A stretch of 64,000 nt of DNA from Candidatus Zixiibacteriota bacterium (GTDB taxonomy: Bacteria > Zixibacteria > MSB-5A5 > GN15 > JACZUZ01), in assembly GCA_024280775.1 (NCBI GenBank), contig JAJRPM010000013.1:1-64000 (forward strand), given 5' to 3'. Below, in pieces: positions 16,552 to 25,753 of the stretch. The translations under genes were made by a program, and so were the position numbers. Position 1 is the first letter of the stretch. Each line of letters starts with the position of its first letter. The notes beneath the pieces were generated by a model. The model was not told the origin of the DNA, searched no databases, and saw only the letters and a program-made list of their open reading frames with translations.

Positions 16552-17814
16552 CTAACCGATTTGAATCATGCCACCCATATAAGGCTGAAGGGCTTTCGGA
16601 ATGTTGATTTTCCCGTCGGCGGTTTGGTAGTTCTCCATGATTGCCGGTATCAAACGAGCCAGCGCCAAGCCGCTACCGTTGAGAGTATGCACAAACTGGG
16701 GCTTGCCTTTGGTCTCACGGAAACGCGTGTTCATTCGTCGCGCCTGAAAATCCTCGAAATTCGAAATCGAAGAAATCTCCAGCCAATTGGCGACTCCCGC
16801 CGACCAAAGCTCTAAGTCATAGGTCTTGCTGGCGGCGAATGACAAATCGCCGGTAGCCAGCAATAGAACCCGGTAGGGAATCTCAAGAGCCTGAAGAACT
16901 TTTTCAGCCTGACCGACTAACACTTCAAGTTCATCATACGACGAATCCGGATGGACTAATTTTACCATTTCTACTTTGTCGAATTGATGAACGCGAATCA
17001 TTCCCCTGGTGTCTTTTCCGGCGGCGCCAGCTTCCCTGCGGAAACATGGCGTGTATGCGGCATAAGAAACCGGCAATGTGTCACTAGCTAGAATCTCCTC
17101 GCGATGCAGATTTGTCACCGGGACTTCGCCGGTTGGAATCAACCAAAGGTCGTCTTTGTCGATGTGATACATATCATCGGCAAGTTTCGGAAGTTGACCG
17201 GTGCCGGTCATTGATGCGCTGTTCACTACAAACGGTGGCGCGATTTCGGTGAAACCATCCGATGCATGAATATCCAGCATGAATGAAATCAGCGCGCGTT
17301 GCAGACGAGCCCCGGCCCCTTTTAGCACATAGAAACCTGAGCCGCTGATTTTTGCTCCGGCAGTCAAATCCAATACTCCAAGTGACTCACCGATTTCCCA
17401 ATGCGGTTTAACTTCGAACTCAGGCTTTGTCACCTTGCCCCACTCGCGAACCACTTGATTGGCGCTTTCGTCACCAACAGGAACCGATTCATGAGGAATA
17501 TTCGGAGCCTTTAATAAAAGCCCGGAAAGCTCCTCATCGATTTCCCGTAACTTATCGTCAAGACCGGAGATACTTTCACCAACCTCGCGCATGCGTTCAA
17601 AAATATCCTCTACCGGTTCGCCAGCCTTCTTACGCTTCGGGATTTCTGCGGAAACCGCATTACGCTCTGACTTTAGTTCATCGGCTTCGGCAATGATAGC
17701 GCGCCTTTGCGAATCAAGCTCTAGAATAGAATCGACATCTACCGGATCACGTTTCAAGGTAGAGGCCTCTTTGACCATTTCGGGATTTTCACGCACTAAT
17801 CGAATATCTAACAC
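16552..17814 (-). CDS. serS: Serine--tRNA ligase
   Basis: A class II synthetase for tRNA-Ser and tRNA-Sec. The N-terminal half is the antiparallel coiled coil that grips the tRNA long variable arm (about 25-100). Motif 2 is [20 protein letters not shown] and motif 3 [18 protein letters not shown]. The frame extends upstream to a TTG at 17862, but the protein start typical of the family ([13 protein letters not shown]) begins at a GTG at 17814, giving 420 residues; this start is preferred. It heads the gene run serS-porY-like-porX-tsaE-tsaB-rimI-accD-folC, with 62 bp before the kinase gene. Confidence 0.95.
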   Translation of the reverse strand: MLDIRLVRENPEMVKEASTLKRDPVDVDSILELDSQRRAIIAEADELKSERNAVSAEIPKRKKAGEPVEDIFERMREVGESISGLDDKLREIDEELSGLLLKAPNIPHESVPVGDESANQVVREWGKVTKPEFEVKPHWEIGESLGVLDLTAGAKISGSGFYVLKGAGARLQRALISFMLDIHASDGFTEIAPPFVVNSASMTGTGQLPKLADDMYHIDKDDLWLIPTGEVPVTNLHREEILASDTLPVSYAAYTPCFRREAGAAGKDTRGMIRVHQFDKVEMVKLVHPDSSYDELEVLVGQAEKVLQALEIPYRVLLLATGDLSFAASKTYDLELWSAGVANWLEISSISNFEDFQARRMNTRFRETKGKPQFVHTLNGSGLALARLIPAIMENYQTADGKINIPKALQPYMGGMIQIG

Positions 17815-18211
17815 AATAATTCTCGCTAAGTTACCAATTGACGGGTCTTGTTTTCTGTTCAACTATTCGGGGTTCCTGCCCCATAACAACTCGGAAAATC
17901 GCATAAGCGGACGTCGAAATCAATAGACTTTAAGAAACGCTTACATCCGCACGCCTCAGCTGACATCCAGCCTATCTTATAGTAACATTTTCGCCCCTAT
18001 CTTCCTAACAAACACAAATGGGAAACCGCTATTCGGTCAAAGAGGGAATCTCTAGAGTAGACTTGGAGCGCTTCATCAGAAATAGTAAGTGACAATATAT
18101 CCCCGCGGCAGGGGCCGCACAGATGTTAATCTGCTACGACACAATCACTTATGCCTGAATTGCCACAAGGCCCAAAACTTGAGACCTAAGCCACAATTGC
18201 TGTTTTAGGAC
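17815..18211. other. Divergent serS/rpmB intergenic region
   Basis: No gene, tRNA or repeat family recognised. On the minus strand a TATAAG box near 17976-17981 could belong to a serS promoter, but no acceptable -35 is present at 16-18 bp. The rpmB promoter lies just beyond, at 18212-18239. Confidence 0.4.
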
Positions 18212-18239
18212 TTGCCTGACTTGGAAAAAGCGTTATATT
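18212..18239 (+). promoter_or_regulatory. Candidate promoter of rpmB
   Basis: TTGCCT (18212-18217) and TATATT (18234-18239) are spaced by 16 bp on the plus strand. The predicted transcript start near 18246 would give a leader of about 110 nt before rpmB. Confidence 0.5.
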
Positions 18240-18247
18240 CGTTGGCT

Positions 18248-18335
18248 CACATCGTTTTGGCGATGTGGCGTCAAAAGATATAGGAAGTTAGCAGAGAATA
18301 AATTCTGTAGAAGATTTAGTGCGAGAAAATCTCGC
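18248..18335 (+). promoter_or_regulatory. rpmB leader with two hairpins
   Basis: CACATCG-TTTTGG-CGATGTG (18248-18267, 7 bp) lies at the predicted 5' end, and GCGAGA-AAA-TCTCGC (18321-18335, 6 bp) lies just before the ribosome site AGGA at 18341-18344. Ribosomal-protein leaders often bind their own product, so autoregulation by L28 is possible. No known L28 leader motif was recognised. Confidence 0.35.
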
Positions 18336-18354
18336 TAAGTAGGACGACTCTATC

Positions 18355-18576
18355 ATGTCAAAGATATGCGAAGTATGCGGCAAGAAGCCATCATTCGGTC
18401 ATAACGTTTCCCATGCCCACAACATCACCAATCGCCGCTGGAATCCAAATTTGCAGTCGGTGCGCGCGTTAGTGGATGGCAAACCGAAGCGCATGAAGGT
18501 TTGCACCTCCTGCCTGAAAGCCGGCAAAGTTATCAAGCGGGCTTCGGTTAAGAAACCAAGACCGGCCACTGCCTAG
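18355..18576 (+). CDS. rpmB: 50S ribosomal protein bL28
   Basis: 73 residues, the normal size for bL28 of the large ribosomal subunit. This is the zinc-binding (C+) form: Cys5/Cys8 in CEVCGKK and Cys50/Cys53 in CTSC. The family block [19 protein letters not shown] is intact and the tail is basic. ATG start with AGGA 10 nt upstream. It is a single-gene unit with its own promoter and a strong terminator. Confidence 0.97.
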   Translation: MSKICEVCGKKPSFGHNVSHAHNITNRRWNPNLQSVRALVDGKPKRMKVCTSCLKAGKVIKRASVKKPRPATA

Positions 18577-18613
18577 CAGGGCGCCTAACAAGACAGTCCT
18601 GATTATTTCTATC

Positions 18614-18641
18614 AAAGCGCCTGCGTTTTCGCAGGCGCTTT
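18614..18641. terminator. Bidirectional intrinsic terminator between rpmB and the flagellin gene
   Basis: AAAGCGCCTGCG (18614-18625), a TTTT loop, and CGCAGGCGCTTT (18630-18641) form a perfect 12-bp stem. It ends in A/T runs and serves rpmB on the plus strand and the flagellin-like gene on the minus strand. Confidence 0.9.
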
Positions 18642-18672
18642 CTTTGTGCTTAAAAGCTTACGGCTTTGAACT

Positions 18673-19404
18673 CTATGGTTTAGATTGTAACAAGGCGAAC
18701 ACCTGTTCGCGAGCCAGATTAGAATGCGCCTCAAGAGCCGCATCGATCTTAATCTGACGAATCTCTTTCATAAACTCCATCAGCGCCGCCATGAAATCCC
18801 CGAGCGAAGGCCCCTGGGACGCCTGAAGATTTTGCACTGCAACTTCCATTGAACTCTTCGCAGCACTGAGATCATTCTTGACCGAAGAGCCAAGCCGAAC
18901 CCTCACTGAATCAATTTTGGCGGCAGCGCTATCTACTAACTCAATTGCATCTTGAGCTCCTGTTGCCGATGTAAAATCGATAACCGCTAGCTGAGGAATA
19001 TTTGCCAGGGTCCCCGGGCTTCCATCCAGTAACTGACCTCCGTTGAATCGCGCTGACGAGATAGTGTCATTGTAAGACTGACGCAACCTCTGAGCCTCGT
19101 CGTTGAGAGCCGCCTGACTAGCGGTGTCCAGTGTCGCAGTATTCGATGCGGCAATTGCATTGACACGAATGTCAGTTAAAATTGAACGCGCCTGCCCGGC
19201 ATAGGAATCAGCGGTTTCATATCTTGCAATTGTCTGAGTCGTATTATCAATACGTTGATTCAACGAAGCGATTTGCGCCTTCATTTGTTCAGAAATCACC
19301 AAACCAGCCGGATCATCAGCCGCCAAAGGAGAGTTTGTCGAATTCGTCAATTTGTTCATCGCTTTTGAAAGGCGGTCGTATGATGACAGAATGCTATAAC
19401 TCAT
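18673..19404 (-). CDS. Minimal flagellin-like protein
   Basis: 243 residues with the flagellin N-terminal helical (D0/D1) signature: SPLAADDPAGLVISEQMKAQ near residues 25-45, then TADSYAGQARSILTDIRVNA and ARFNGGQLLDGS. A short C-terminal half (AAAKIDSVRVRLGSSVKNDL and a final helix ending LAREQVFALLQSK) matches flagellin D1/D0 in compressed form. The surface-exposed D2/D3 region is missing. The open frame extends 26 codons further, but ATG 19404 has GAGGAG 4-5 nt before it and is the clear start. No hook, export or FliD-type gene is nearby. It may be a flagellar filament protein encoded away from its cluster, or a flagellin homologue with another role. Confidence 0.8.
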   Translation of the reverse strand: MSYSILSSYDRLSKAMNKLTNSTNSPLAADDPAGLVISEQMKAQIASLNQRIDNTTQTIARYETADSYAGQARSILTDIRVNAIAASNTATLDTASQAALNDEAQRLRQSYNDTISSARFNGGQLLDGSPGTLANIPQLAVIDFTSATGAQDAIELVDSAAAKIDSVRVRLGSSVKNDLSAAKSSMEVAVQNLQASQGPSLGDFMAALMEFMKEIRQIKIDAALEAHSNLAREQVFALLQSKP

Positions 19405-19721
19405 AGGACTCCTCGCAGTATTGATAAAGAAGAAACTATTCATCGTCACTACCTCTGCTAAAACACATTGCAAACTCATCAATGAGGAATTCTCAGAACC
19501 CTTTCCCGAAAACTCGTCGCAAATACCGCAACGTCAGCAAACCTCCAAGCCAATAGGCATTTGAGGAAACGCAAGAATGCCGCCGGATTCTACTGCATTT
19601 ACAAGATCACTAATCGATAATTGTTCAATGATTTAGAGAATAAGTAGAGAAGCCGGTCCGACGATTCTATTGGAAGTTCCCCATACTGAATTGAATCTAC
19701 CCGACATATTTGGCGTTACAC
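19405..19721. other. Intergenic region upstream of the flagellin-like gene
   Basis: No gene or repeat recognised. No sigma-28 (TAAA-N15-GCCGATAA) or sigma-54 flagellar promoter was seen on the minus strand, which is of note for a flagellin. Confidence 0.35.
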
Positions 19722-19758
19722 AAAAAAAGGCCGCCGGCAGACAACATTACCGGCGGCC
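19722..19758 (-). terminator. Intrinsic terminator of the dcw cluster
   Basis: On the minus strand GGCCGCCGG (19750-19758) pairs with the complementary arm at 19729-19737 (9 bp, 12-nt loop), followed by a run of seven T (19722-19728). It lies 130 bp after ftsZ and marks the end of the division cluster. Confidence 0.88.
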
Positions 19759-19885
19759 ACTATTTCATACTACTTGATACTATATAATAGGGTAAAACTA
19801 ATTGTTTAGAATAATGGAACCGTGTGTTTGGCTCCTCCTTGGAAGCCGCTCCCACGTTATTCTATATGTGTGTTCAGTTTTTTTC

Positions 19886-21076
19886 TTAGTCTTCCATCCT
19901 CCTCATATACGCCGGTATGGTGCGGTTATCTTCTTCAAAAGAAGGGAGCCGTCCACGCCCACTGGTTACATTTACTGCGTCCCGTTCTACTACTTTCTGC
20001 GGAACCGCTTCGGAAAACAATGACATTGACTTACCTGATGCTGACTTTCCAGAATTGGCGCCGACATTCGACATAAACATTTCTTCAACTACTGCATTCT
20101 CACCTGTATTAAATCCGGTAGCAATAACCGTCACATGCATTTCATCACTAATCTCAGGATTGATGACCGCGCCAAAAATGATGTTAGCCTCAGCGCCTGC
20201 GGCGTCATAAATCACCGAAGTAGCCGCATTGACATCAAACAATGTCATATCCGCGCCACCGGTGATATTGATTAGCACACCCTTAGCGCCTTCAATTGAC
20301 ACTTCCTCAAGCAAAGGTGAAGAAATCGCAAGTTTCGCGGCGGTAGTGGCCTTGTCACTACCAAGTCCCACACCGGTTCCCATCAGCGCATCGCCCATTT
20401 CCTGCATAACAGTCTTTACATCTGCAAAGTCACAGTTAATCAAACCCGGAATTGTAATCAGGTCTGAAATGCCTTTGGTAGCCTGATGCAACACATCATC
20501 AGCAAAGCGGAATGCGTCAGTCAAAGTTGTGGTCTGATCCACAATACCCAGCAAACGCTCATTCGGGATAGTGATTAGTGTATCAACTTTTTGCTTAAGC
20601 TCTTCGATTCCTTCATCGGCGCGAGTGATTCTCTTTTTGCCTTCGAAACGGAAAGGACGTGTCACAATCGCCACAGACAGGGCGCCGATTTCACGAGCGA
20701 TTTCTGCAATCACTGGAGCGCCACCGGTTCCGGTTCCACCCCCCATACCGGCGGTAATGAATACCATATCAGAGCCTTCGAGGGCCTCAATAATTGTGTC
20801 CCGGTCTTCTTCAGTTGCGCGACGCCCCACATCCGGATTTGCTCCGGCGCCCAGGCCTTTAGTGAGTTTTTCACCGACACGGATTTTCGAGTCAGCCAAA
20901 TTGCTCTTGAGAACCTGAGCGTCTGTGTTGATGGCGATAAACTCCACGCCGCTTAGCTTCTCCTCGATCATTCGGTTTAGCGCATTACCACCTGCGCCAC
21001 CGCAACCAACCACACGGATTTTCGCATAGTTGTTAAAAGATTCGTCGATGTTGATGCTCAAATCCTTTTCAGACAT
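19886..21076 (-). CDS. ftsZ: Cell division GTPase FtsZ
   Basis: A 396-residue tubulin homologue that polymerises into the Z-ring. The GTP-binding signature GGGTGTGGAPVIAEIA (about 105-120), the N-terminal loop VVGCGGAGGNALNRM and the synergy-loop region (NCDFADVKTVM) are intact. A variable linker leads to a conserved tail, RTIPAYMRR, the part that binds FtsA. An upstream GTG (21103) is in frame, but ATG 21076 has GAGGAG 6 nt before it and is preferred. It is the last gene of the dcw cluster. Confidence 0.97.
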   Translation of the reverse strand: MSEKDLSINIDESFNNYAKIRVVGCGGAGGNALNRMIEEKLSGVEFIAINTDAQVLKSNLADSKIRVGEKLTKGLGAGANPDVGRRATEEDRDTIIEALEGSDMVFITAGMGGGTGTGGAPVIAEIAREIGALSVAIVTRPFRFEGKKRITRADEGIEELKQKVDTLITIPNERLLGIVDQTTTLTDAFRFADDVLHQATKGISDLITIPGLINCDFADVKTVMQEMGDALMGTGVGLGSDKATTAAKLAISSPLLEEVSIEGAKGVLINITGGADMTLFDVNAATSVIYDAAGAEANIIFGAVINPEISDEMHVTVIATGFNTGENAVVEEMFMSNVGANSGKSASGKSMSLFSEAVPQKVVERDAVNVTSGRGRLPSFEEDNRTIPAYMRRMED

Positions 21077-21137
21077 GACTGTCTCCTCTTCTCCGGTTTC
21101 CACCAGTCCCTGTTTCTTTCGGGCGCCGTTAAGACTG

Positions 21138-22370
21138 CTAAAAGCGTCCTGTTATCCAATTCTCTATTTTCTTCATCACACCGCGCATACCACCTGCGCC
21201 GTCATCTATTTCAATTTCATTTTCGTTCGCATGCAAAATTAAACCCAGTATCGTAGCATACTCAGGCCCGCTGACACCTTCCGGTAAATTCTCCACACCG
21301 GAGGCAGCGCCAACTTTCACTGGCAGATTCAACGCTTGCTCGGCTAAATCAACTATCCCCGGAAGTAGTGAACCACCACCAAGCAGTGTCACTCCTGCGT
21401 TCAAACAATCATCAAGATCAACTCGACGTAACTCACGATCCACCAATGTAAATATCTCTTCCGCGCGAGCTTCGATAATTGTGGCGAGAACGGTTCTGCC
21501 AATTTTCCTCGCAGGTCGTCCACCCGATGCCGCGACTTCCATCATGTCATTTACATTCACCTTGGAAGCCAGCGCCGCACCATAGGTAAGTTTCAATCGC
21601 TCAGCTTCGTCAACTGCAATTCGCAAGCCGATAGCAATGTCATTAGTGATGTTTTGCCCGCCTAGTGTCACACAACCGCTGTGTCTGATACATCCATCTT
21701 TGAAAACCGCCACTTCGGTGGTTTCACCTCCAATATCAACCAGCGCCACACCCAGCTCTTTTTCTTCTTCAGTTAGTCCTGAGTATGACGCCGCATAAGA
21801 CTCAAGAGCAAACCCGCCAAGCGCAATCTCGCTTCGTTCCAGAGCGCGGAAGATATTTTTTGCCGACGCGGCAGAACAGGTGACAATATGCGCCTCCACT
21901 TCCAGCCTCGAACCAGTCATACCGATTGGGTTTCGAACTCCGCTTTGCCCATCAACTGTGTAGTCCTGCGGTAGGACATGAATAATCTCTCTGTCAGCGG
22001 GTATTGCAACATCACGAGCTGTCGCGATAATCTTATTAACATCAGAGCCAAGTATTTCATTGTCCGAACGCGACACGTTGATGACACCATGGGAGTTTAT
22101 CGAACGAATGTGATCACCTGAGATTCCAACCAGCAATGAATCAACATGCAAATTCGCCTGCTCCTCGGCCTCTTCAATTACTCTGGTAATCACCCGCGTG
22201 ACTTTGTCCATATTGACAATCACACCGCGCTTGATACCCTCGGCGTGAGTTTCCGCATAGGCCAGGCAATAGACCGCGTCATCATCAAAAGCCTGCGCGA
22301 TCATCACACGAAACTTAGTTGCGCCTATTCCCAGCGCGGCGAGTATCCTTTGTCCTTCAGCCATTGCCAT
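21138..22370 (-). CDS. ftsA: Cell division protein FtsA
   Basis: A 410-residue actin-like ATPase that tethers FtsZ to the membrane. The ATPase motifs are ALGIGATKFRVMIAQ at the start, VALVDIGGETTEVAVF in the middle and GVTLLGGGSLLPGI near the end. The extreme C-terminus, MKKIENWITGRF, is the amphipathic helix that binds the inner membrane. ATG start with AAGGA upstream. It overlaps ftsQ by 14 bp. Confidence 0.97.
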   Translation of the reverse strand: MAMAEGQRILAALGIGATKFRVMIAQAFDDDAVYCLAYAETHAEGIKRGVIVNMDKVTRVITRVIEEAEEQANLHVDSLLVGISGDHIRSINSHGVINVSRSDNEILGSDVNKIIATARDVAIPADREIIHVLPQDYTVDGQSGVRNPIGMTGSRLEVEAHIVTCSAASAKNIFRALERSEIALGGFALESYAASYSGLTEEEKELGVALVDIGGETTEVAVFKDGCIRHSGCVTLGGQNITNDIAIGLRIAVDEAERLKLTYGAALASKVNVNDMMEVAASGGRPARKIGRTVLATIIEARAEEIFTLVDRELRRVDLDDCLNAGVTLLGGGSLLPGIVDLAEQALNLPVKVGAASGVENLPEGVSGPEYATILGLILHANENEIEIDDGAGGMRGVMKKIENWITGRF

Positions 22371-23118
22371 CTTTTCCTTGCGGAATAATCATCAGTCCAT
22401 CAAAGCGCATATCAATGATTGCTGTTTCCTGCACTATGTCGGTAGCGCTGATTATGACAGTTTGAAAACGCGCAATTGCATCGCCAAGTGTCAATGCGCC
22501 TACCTTGAGAATCACATCTGTATTGCGAAAACTCACAGTGAGATAATCCTTTTGCGAACAGTCAATAGCGCTGAGGGTTTCAAATAGCTTAGTATCATCG
22601 TCACGTAACTTTCTCAGATCCGCTACTATAGTCTCAAGACGAAAGTCCGTGGGACGTTCAAAAAGTTTTATTCCATCCAGCCCAATAAACATAGGAGCCG
22701 ATTCGAATTCCGTTGAGCTGGCCAACCTCTCAGTATCCAATGGAGCAACCACAAGATTCGCAGTCAAACCACGTAACCTTTTGCTTTTCGCATCATATAC
22801 CAAAAACGGCGTCTCGAACTCATTGGTTCTTATATCCACTGCGTGTGCCGACACGACTTCTACCCGGGCCGAGCCAATCCCCTCGCGACGACACATCATC
22901 ATTGCGGCGGCGTCCAATGGCTGATGGAACACACTGGCGCCTGGAGCCAAACCCAAAGCCTTGCTATCTTCCAACGGAATAGACTTTCCGTCGAGCGTGA
23001 CACTTTTCAATCCAAACGCCCCGAATGCATCTAACGTCAACAGCAAAACAACAGCGCTGACTGTTACCAGGAACAATACTCTATACCCGCTACGCACGCC
23101 GCTTACCAATTCCCTCAC
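22357..23118 (-). CDS. ftsQ: Divisome protein FtsQ/DivIB, divergent
   Basis: 253 residues with one N-terminal transmembrane helix (about 13-33, VLFLVTVSAVVLLLTLDAFG), followed by a POTRA-like segment (LKSVTLDGKSIPLEDSKALG) and a beta-rich periplasmic region. The sequence is weakly conserved; the call rests on topology, size and location between murC and ftsA. FtsQ bridges early and late division proteins. The GTG start overlaps the murC stop (GTGA), indicating coupled translation. Confidence 0.82.
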   Translation of the reverse strand: MRELVSGVRSGYRVLFLVTVSAVVLLLTLDAFGAFGLKSVTLDGKSIPLEDSKALGLAPGASVFHQPLDAAAMMMCRREGIGSARVEVVSAHAVDIRTNEFETPFLVYDAKSKRLRGLTANLVVAPLDTERLASSTEFESAPMFIGLDGIKLFERPTDFRLETIVADLRKLRDDDTKLFETLSAIDCSQKDYLTVSFRNTDVILKVGALTLGDAIARFQTVIISATDIVQETAIIDMRFDGLMIIPQGKDGNG

Positions 23119-24524
23119 TTAGCGCTCCCTTCGGCGAATCTCTTCAGTTCGGCGATAAGCGCCGATCCCAGTCGACACACATTGCCTGCGCCCATAGTGA
23201 ATATCATGCTATCTCCAGCTTCAATACTTGCTGTCACTGCTTCTGCAATGGCGTTCTCTAACTCACCGGCATAGGTGAATTGCTTATGCCCCTGCTCCAA
23301 CGCCGCTGTAAGTATCAATTCTGATGTGACACCTTCAATTGGTTGCTCGCGAGCCGGATATATATCTACAACAATCACTCTGTCGGCAGAAGATAAGGCG
23401 TCGGCGAAGTCTGCGGCGAAGTCACGAGTGCGAGTAAATAAATGTGGCTGAAAAATCACTGTTACATGCTTTCCGAACTCTTTGGCCGCCTCTATCGCTC
23501 GTTGAACTTCGGTCGGATGGTGCGCGTAATCGTCATACACAACAACACCACCAACCTGCTCAATGCGTTCGAAACGGCGCAACACTCCTGGGAACTCACT
23601 TAGCCCGACTTGCACCGAATTAAACGGAATCTCCAACTCCAGTGCGATACACGCCGCGCAAAGAGCGTTTTGCAAGTTGTGTCCGCCAGGTAGTGGCGAA
23701 ACAAGTTCACCGAGGACCTTCCCTCTTTGAGCAATCGTAAAGAAAGTCTTACCGGAATCACGTCTTTGCGAAACTACAACATAGTCGGCGCCTGTACTTG
23801 AAGCGCCACCCATGCTAAACGTCACTACCGGGCGTTTCAATCGAGGAACCAAGTCCATCAGATTGTTGTCATCAGCGTTGAGTATTATCTGCCCATAAAA
23901 CGGAGTGCGGTTTAGATACTCGCAAAATGCATCTTTGAGATCATCAAGATCACGGTAGCAGTCACGATGATCCTCTTCAAGATTTGTGGCAACAGCAATC
24001 GTCGGAAACATCACCAAAAAAGAGCGGTCAAATTCATCGGCCTCGGCAATCAGATACTCACTAGCTCCCACTTTTGCGCCTATTGACTCATCAGTGACAC
24101 GCCCACCAACTATTACAGTCGGATCGACACCAGCGCTCTTAAGTATTGCGCCTGTCAACGCCGTCGTTGTAGTTTTGCCATGTGCGCCCGCGATTCCGAT
24201 TGAATACTTCAGCCGCATCAGTTCGCCAAGCATCTCAGCGCGTTTGATTACCGGAATACCCAATCGACGCGCCTCTGCCACTTCAGGGTTTGCCTCATTC
24301 ACAGCCGCAGATATAACCAGCAAATCAGCCCCACTAACATTAGCGGCCGCATGTCCCTGATGCACAGTGATACCCTGCGTTTGCAAATGCTCTGTCACCT
24401 CGCTCGGTGTATTATCAGAGCCGCTGATTACAAAACCAATGTCAGCTAGAATCTCGGCCATACCTGACATTCCAGCGCCACCTATACCCACAAAAAACAG
24501 CCGTCTGTAGCGCCCGAATATCAT
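23115..24524 (-). CDS. murC: UDP-N-acetylmuramate--L-alanine ligase
   Basis: The first peptide-stem ligase of peptidoglycan synthesis. The N-terminal Rossmann motif is FFVGIGGAGMSGMAEIL, the ATP loop AGAHGKTTTTALTGAIL, and the C-terminal domain opens at YDDYAHHPTEVQRAIEA. The open frame reaches a GTG at 24626 overlapping the murG stop. ATG 24524 is preferred because MIFGRYRRLFFVGIGG matches the usual MurC N-terminus and GGAAG precedes it (469 residues); the longer form would add 34 unconserved residues. Confidence 0.95.
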   Translation of the reverse strand: MIFGRYRRLFFVGIGGAGMSGMAEILADIGFVISGSDNTPSEVTEHLQTQGITVHQGHAAANVSGADLLVISAAVNEANPEVAEARRLGIPVIKRAEMLGELMRLKYSIGIAGAHGKTTTTALTGAILKSAGVDPTVIVGGRVTDESIGAKVGASEYLIAEADEFDRSFLVMFPTIAVATNLEEDHRDCYRDLDDLKDAFCEYLNRTPFYGQIILNADDNNLMDLVPRLKRPVVTFSMGGASSTGADYVVVSQRRDSGKTFFTIAQRGKVLGELVSPLPGGHNLQNALCAACIALELEIPFNSVQVGLSEFPGVLRRFERIEQVGGVVVYDDYAHHPTEVQRAIEAAKEFGKHVTVIFQPHLFTRTRDFAADFADALSSADRVIVVDIYPAREQPIEGVTSELILTAALEQGHKQFTYAGELENAIAEAVTASIEAGDSMIFTMGAGNVCRLGSALIAELKRFAEGSAK

Positions 24525-24625
24525 ATTCTCTTCCGTCGGTTTTGCATCTGTTAGTTTCTTACTGACTATATTCCTACGAAATGTCATCGCGAGTTTGTTT
24601 CCATCCCCTGTAATTGTAGCGCTCA

Positions 24626-25753
24626 CTATGACAATGCCTCTCGATTGACCAGCTCCAGTAAATCAATAGCAATCGCCTCTGCCGCGGGCATCCCTGCGGC
24701 GCTTTTCCAACTTTGCAAAGCCTCTCGCATTTTCCGCGCCTCACCAGACTCCAGTGTCGTCTGCGCCTTCTCTATTACATTTGTATCGCCAAGCTCAGAA
24801 TCATTCACAATCAGCGCTCCGTCACGAGAGACAACCGATTGAGCGTTCATAAGCTGATGATTCGCTGTAGCAAACGGATAGGGAACCAAAATCGAAGGCG
24901 TTTCAGATGCGATAAGCTCGGCTATAGTCAAAGCTCCTGCTCGAGTTAGAGCGATATCAGCAGCGGCGTAAGCGTATTCAATCTTAGCGTTGAATGCAAA
25001 AGCTCGCACATTCTTCATTGAACTGACACTATTTGAAATGCTGTCAAACTGCTCACGCCCTGTCTGCCAAAGTAGCTGTCTCTCTTGTGACAATGATTGC
25101 AAACTATTCATCACTGCACTATTTATCGACTGAGCGCCCTGACTACCTCCAAGTACAAGTATCGTTTCTTTCTGCGGATCTAGGTCAAATGAACGCAACG
25201 CCTCGTCACGATCAACTATTCCGATTTCCGCTCTCACCGGATTGCCAGTTGTCAACGCCCCAATACTCTCTGACAAATGCTTACGAGCATCATCGAATCC
25301 GAGATACACCCGGTTGACCTTACCGGCTAATCTGCGCGTTGTAAATCCCGGATAGGAGTTTTGCTCTTGTATCGCGGTGGGAATGTCATTAGCAACTGCA
25401 CGCGAAACGATAGGTCCGGAGACATAGCCGCCTGTTCCAACAACCAAATCCGGCTTGAACGATTGCAACAAACGATTCGATTGCCACAGCGCTTTGACAA
25501 GAATGAATGGGAACATTACATTTCGCCAGTGTAGCTTTCGAAGCATTCCACGCACATTGATTATTTCCAACCGATAGCCTAGTGTCTCACGCAGACGATA
25601 TTCAATCCCTCGTTTTGTGCCGACAAAAATGAAGTTGCAGTTTCCTGCGCCGTATCTGGCCTCTAATGCCTGAGCAATAGCCAAAGCAGGGTAGAGATGA
25701 CCGCCTGTTCCGCCACCTGCGAAAATTGCACGCAAAGTCTTCACCTTACTCAC
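24626..25753 (-). CDS. murG: UDP-GlcNAc--lipid I N-acetylglucosaminyltransferase MurG
   Basis: A GT28 enzyme that converts lipid I to lipid II on the inner face of the cytoplasmic membrane. The glycine-rich motif FAGGGTGGHLYPALAIA lies at the N-terminus, VLGGSQGAQSINSAV opens the second Rossmann domain, and RAGALTIAELIA with LVPYPFATANHQLMNA forms the donor site. Several in-frame GTGs exist; the one at 25753 overlaps the ftsW stop (GTGA) and is chosen. Confidence 0.96.
   Translation of the reverse strand: MSKVKTLRAIFAGGGTGGHLYPALAIAQALEARYGAGNCNFIFVGTKRGIEYRLRETLGYRLEIINVRGMLRKLHWRNVMFPFILVKALWQSNRLLQSFKPDLVVGTGGYVSGPIVSRAVANDIPTAIQEQNSYPGFTTRRLAGKVNRVYLGFDDARKHLSESIGALTTGNPVRAEIGIVDRDEALRSFDLDPQKETILVLGGSQGAQSINSAVMNSLQSLSQERQLLWQTGREQFDSISNSVSSMKNVRAFAFNAKIEYAYAAADIALTRAGALTIAELIASETPSILVPYPFATANHQLMNAQSVVSRDGALIVNDSELGDTNVIEKAQTTLESGEARKMREALQSWKSAAGMPAAEAIAIDLLELVNREALS

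Noticed and set aside
19802-20076. Small plus-strand open frames beside and over the ftsZ 3' end
   Set aside because: They largely overlap ftsZ antisense and its terminator region, without ribosome sites or similarity.
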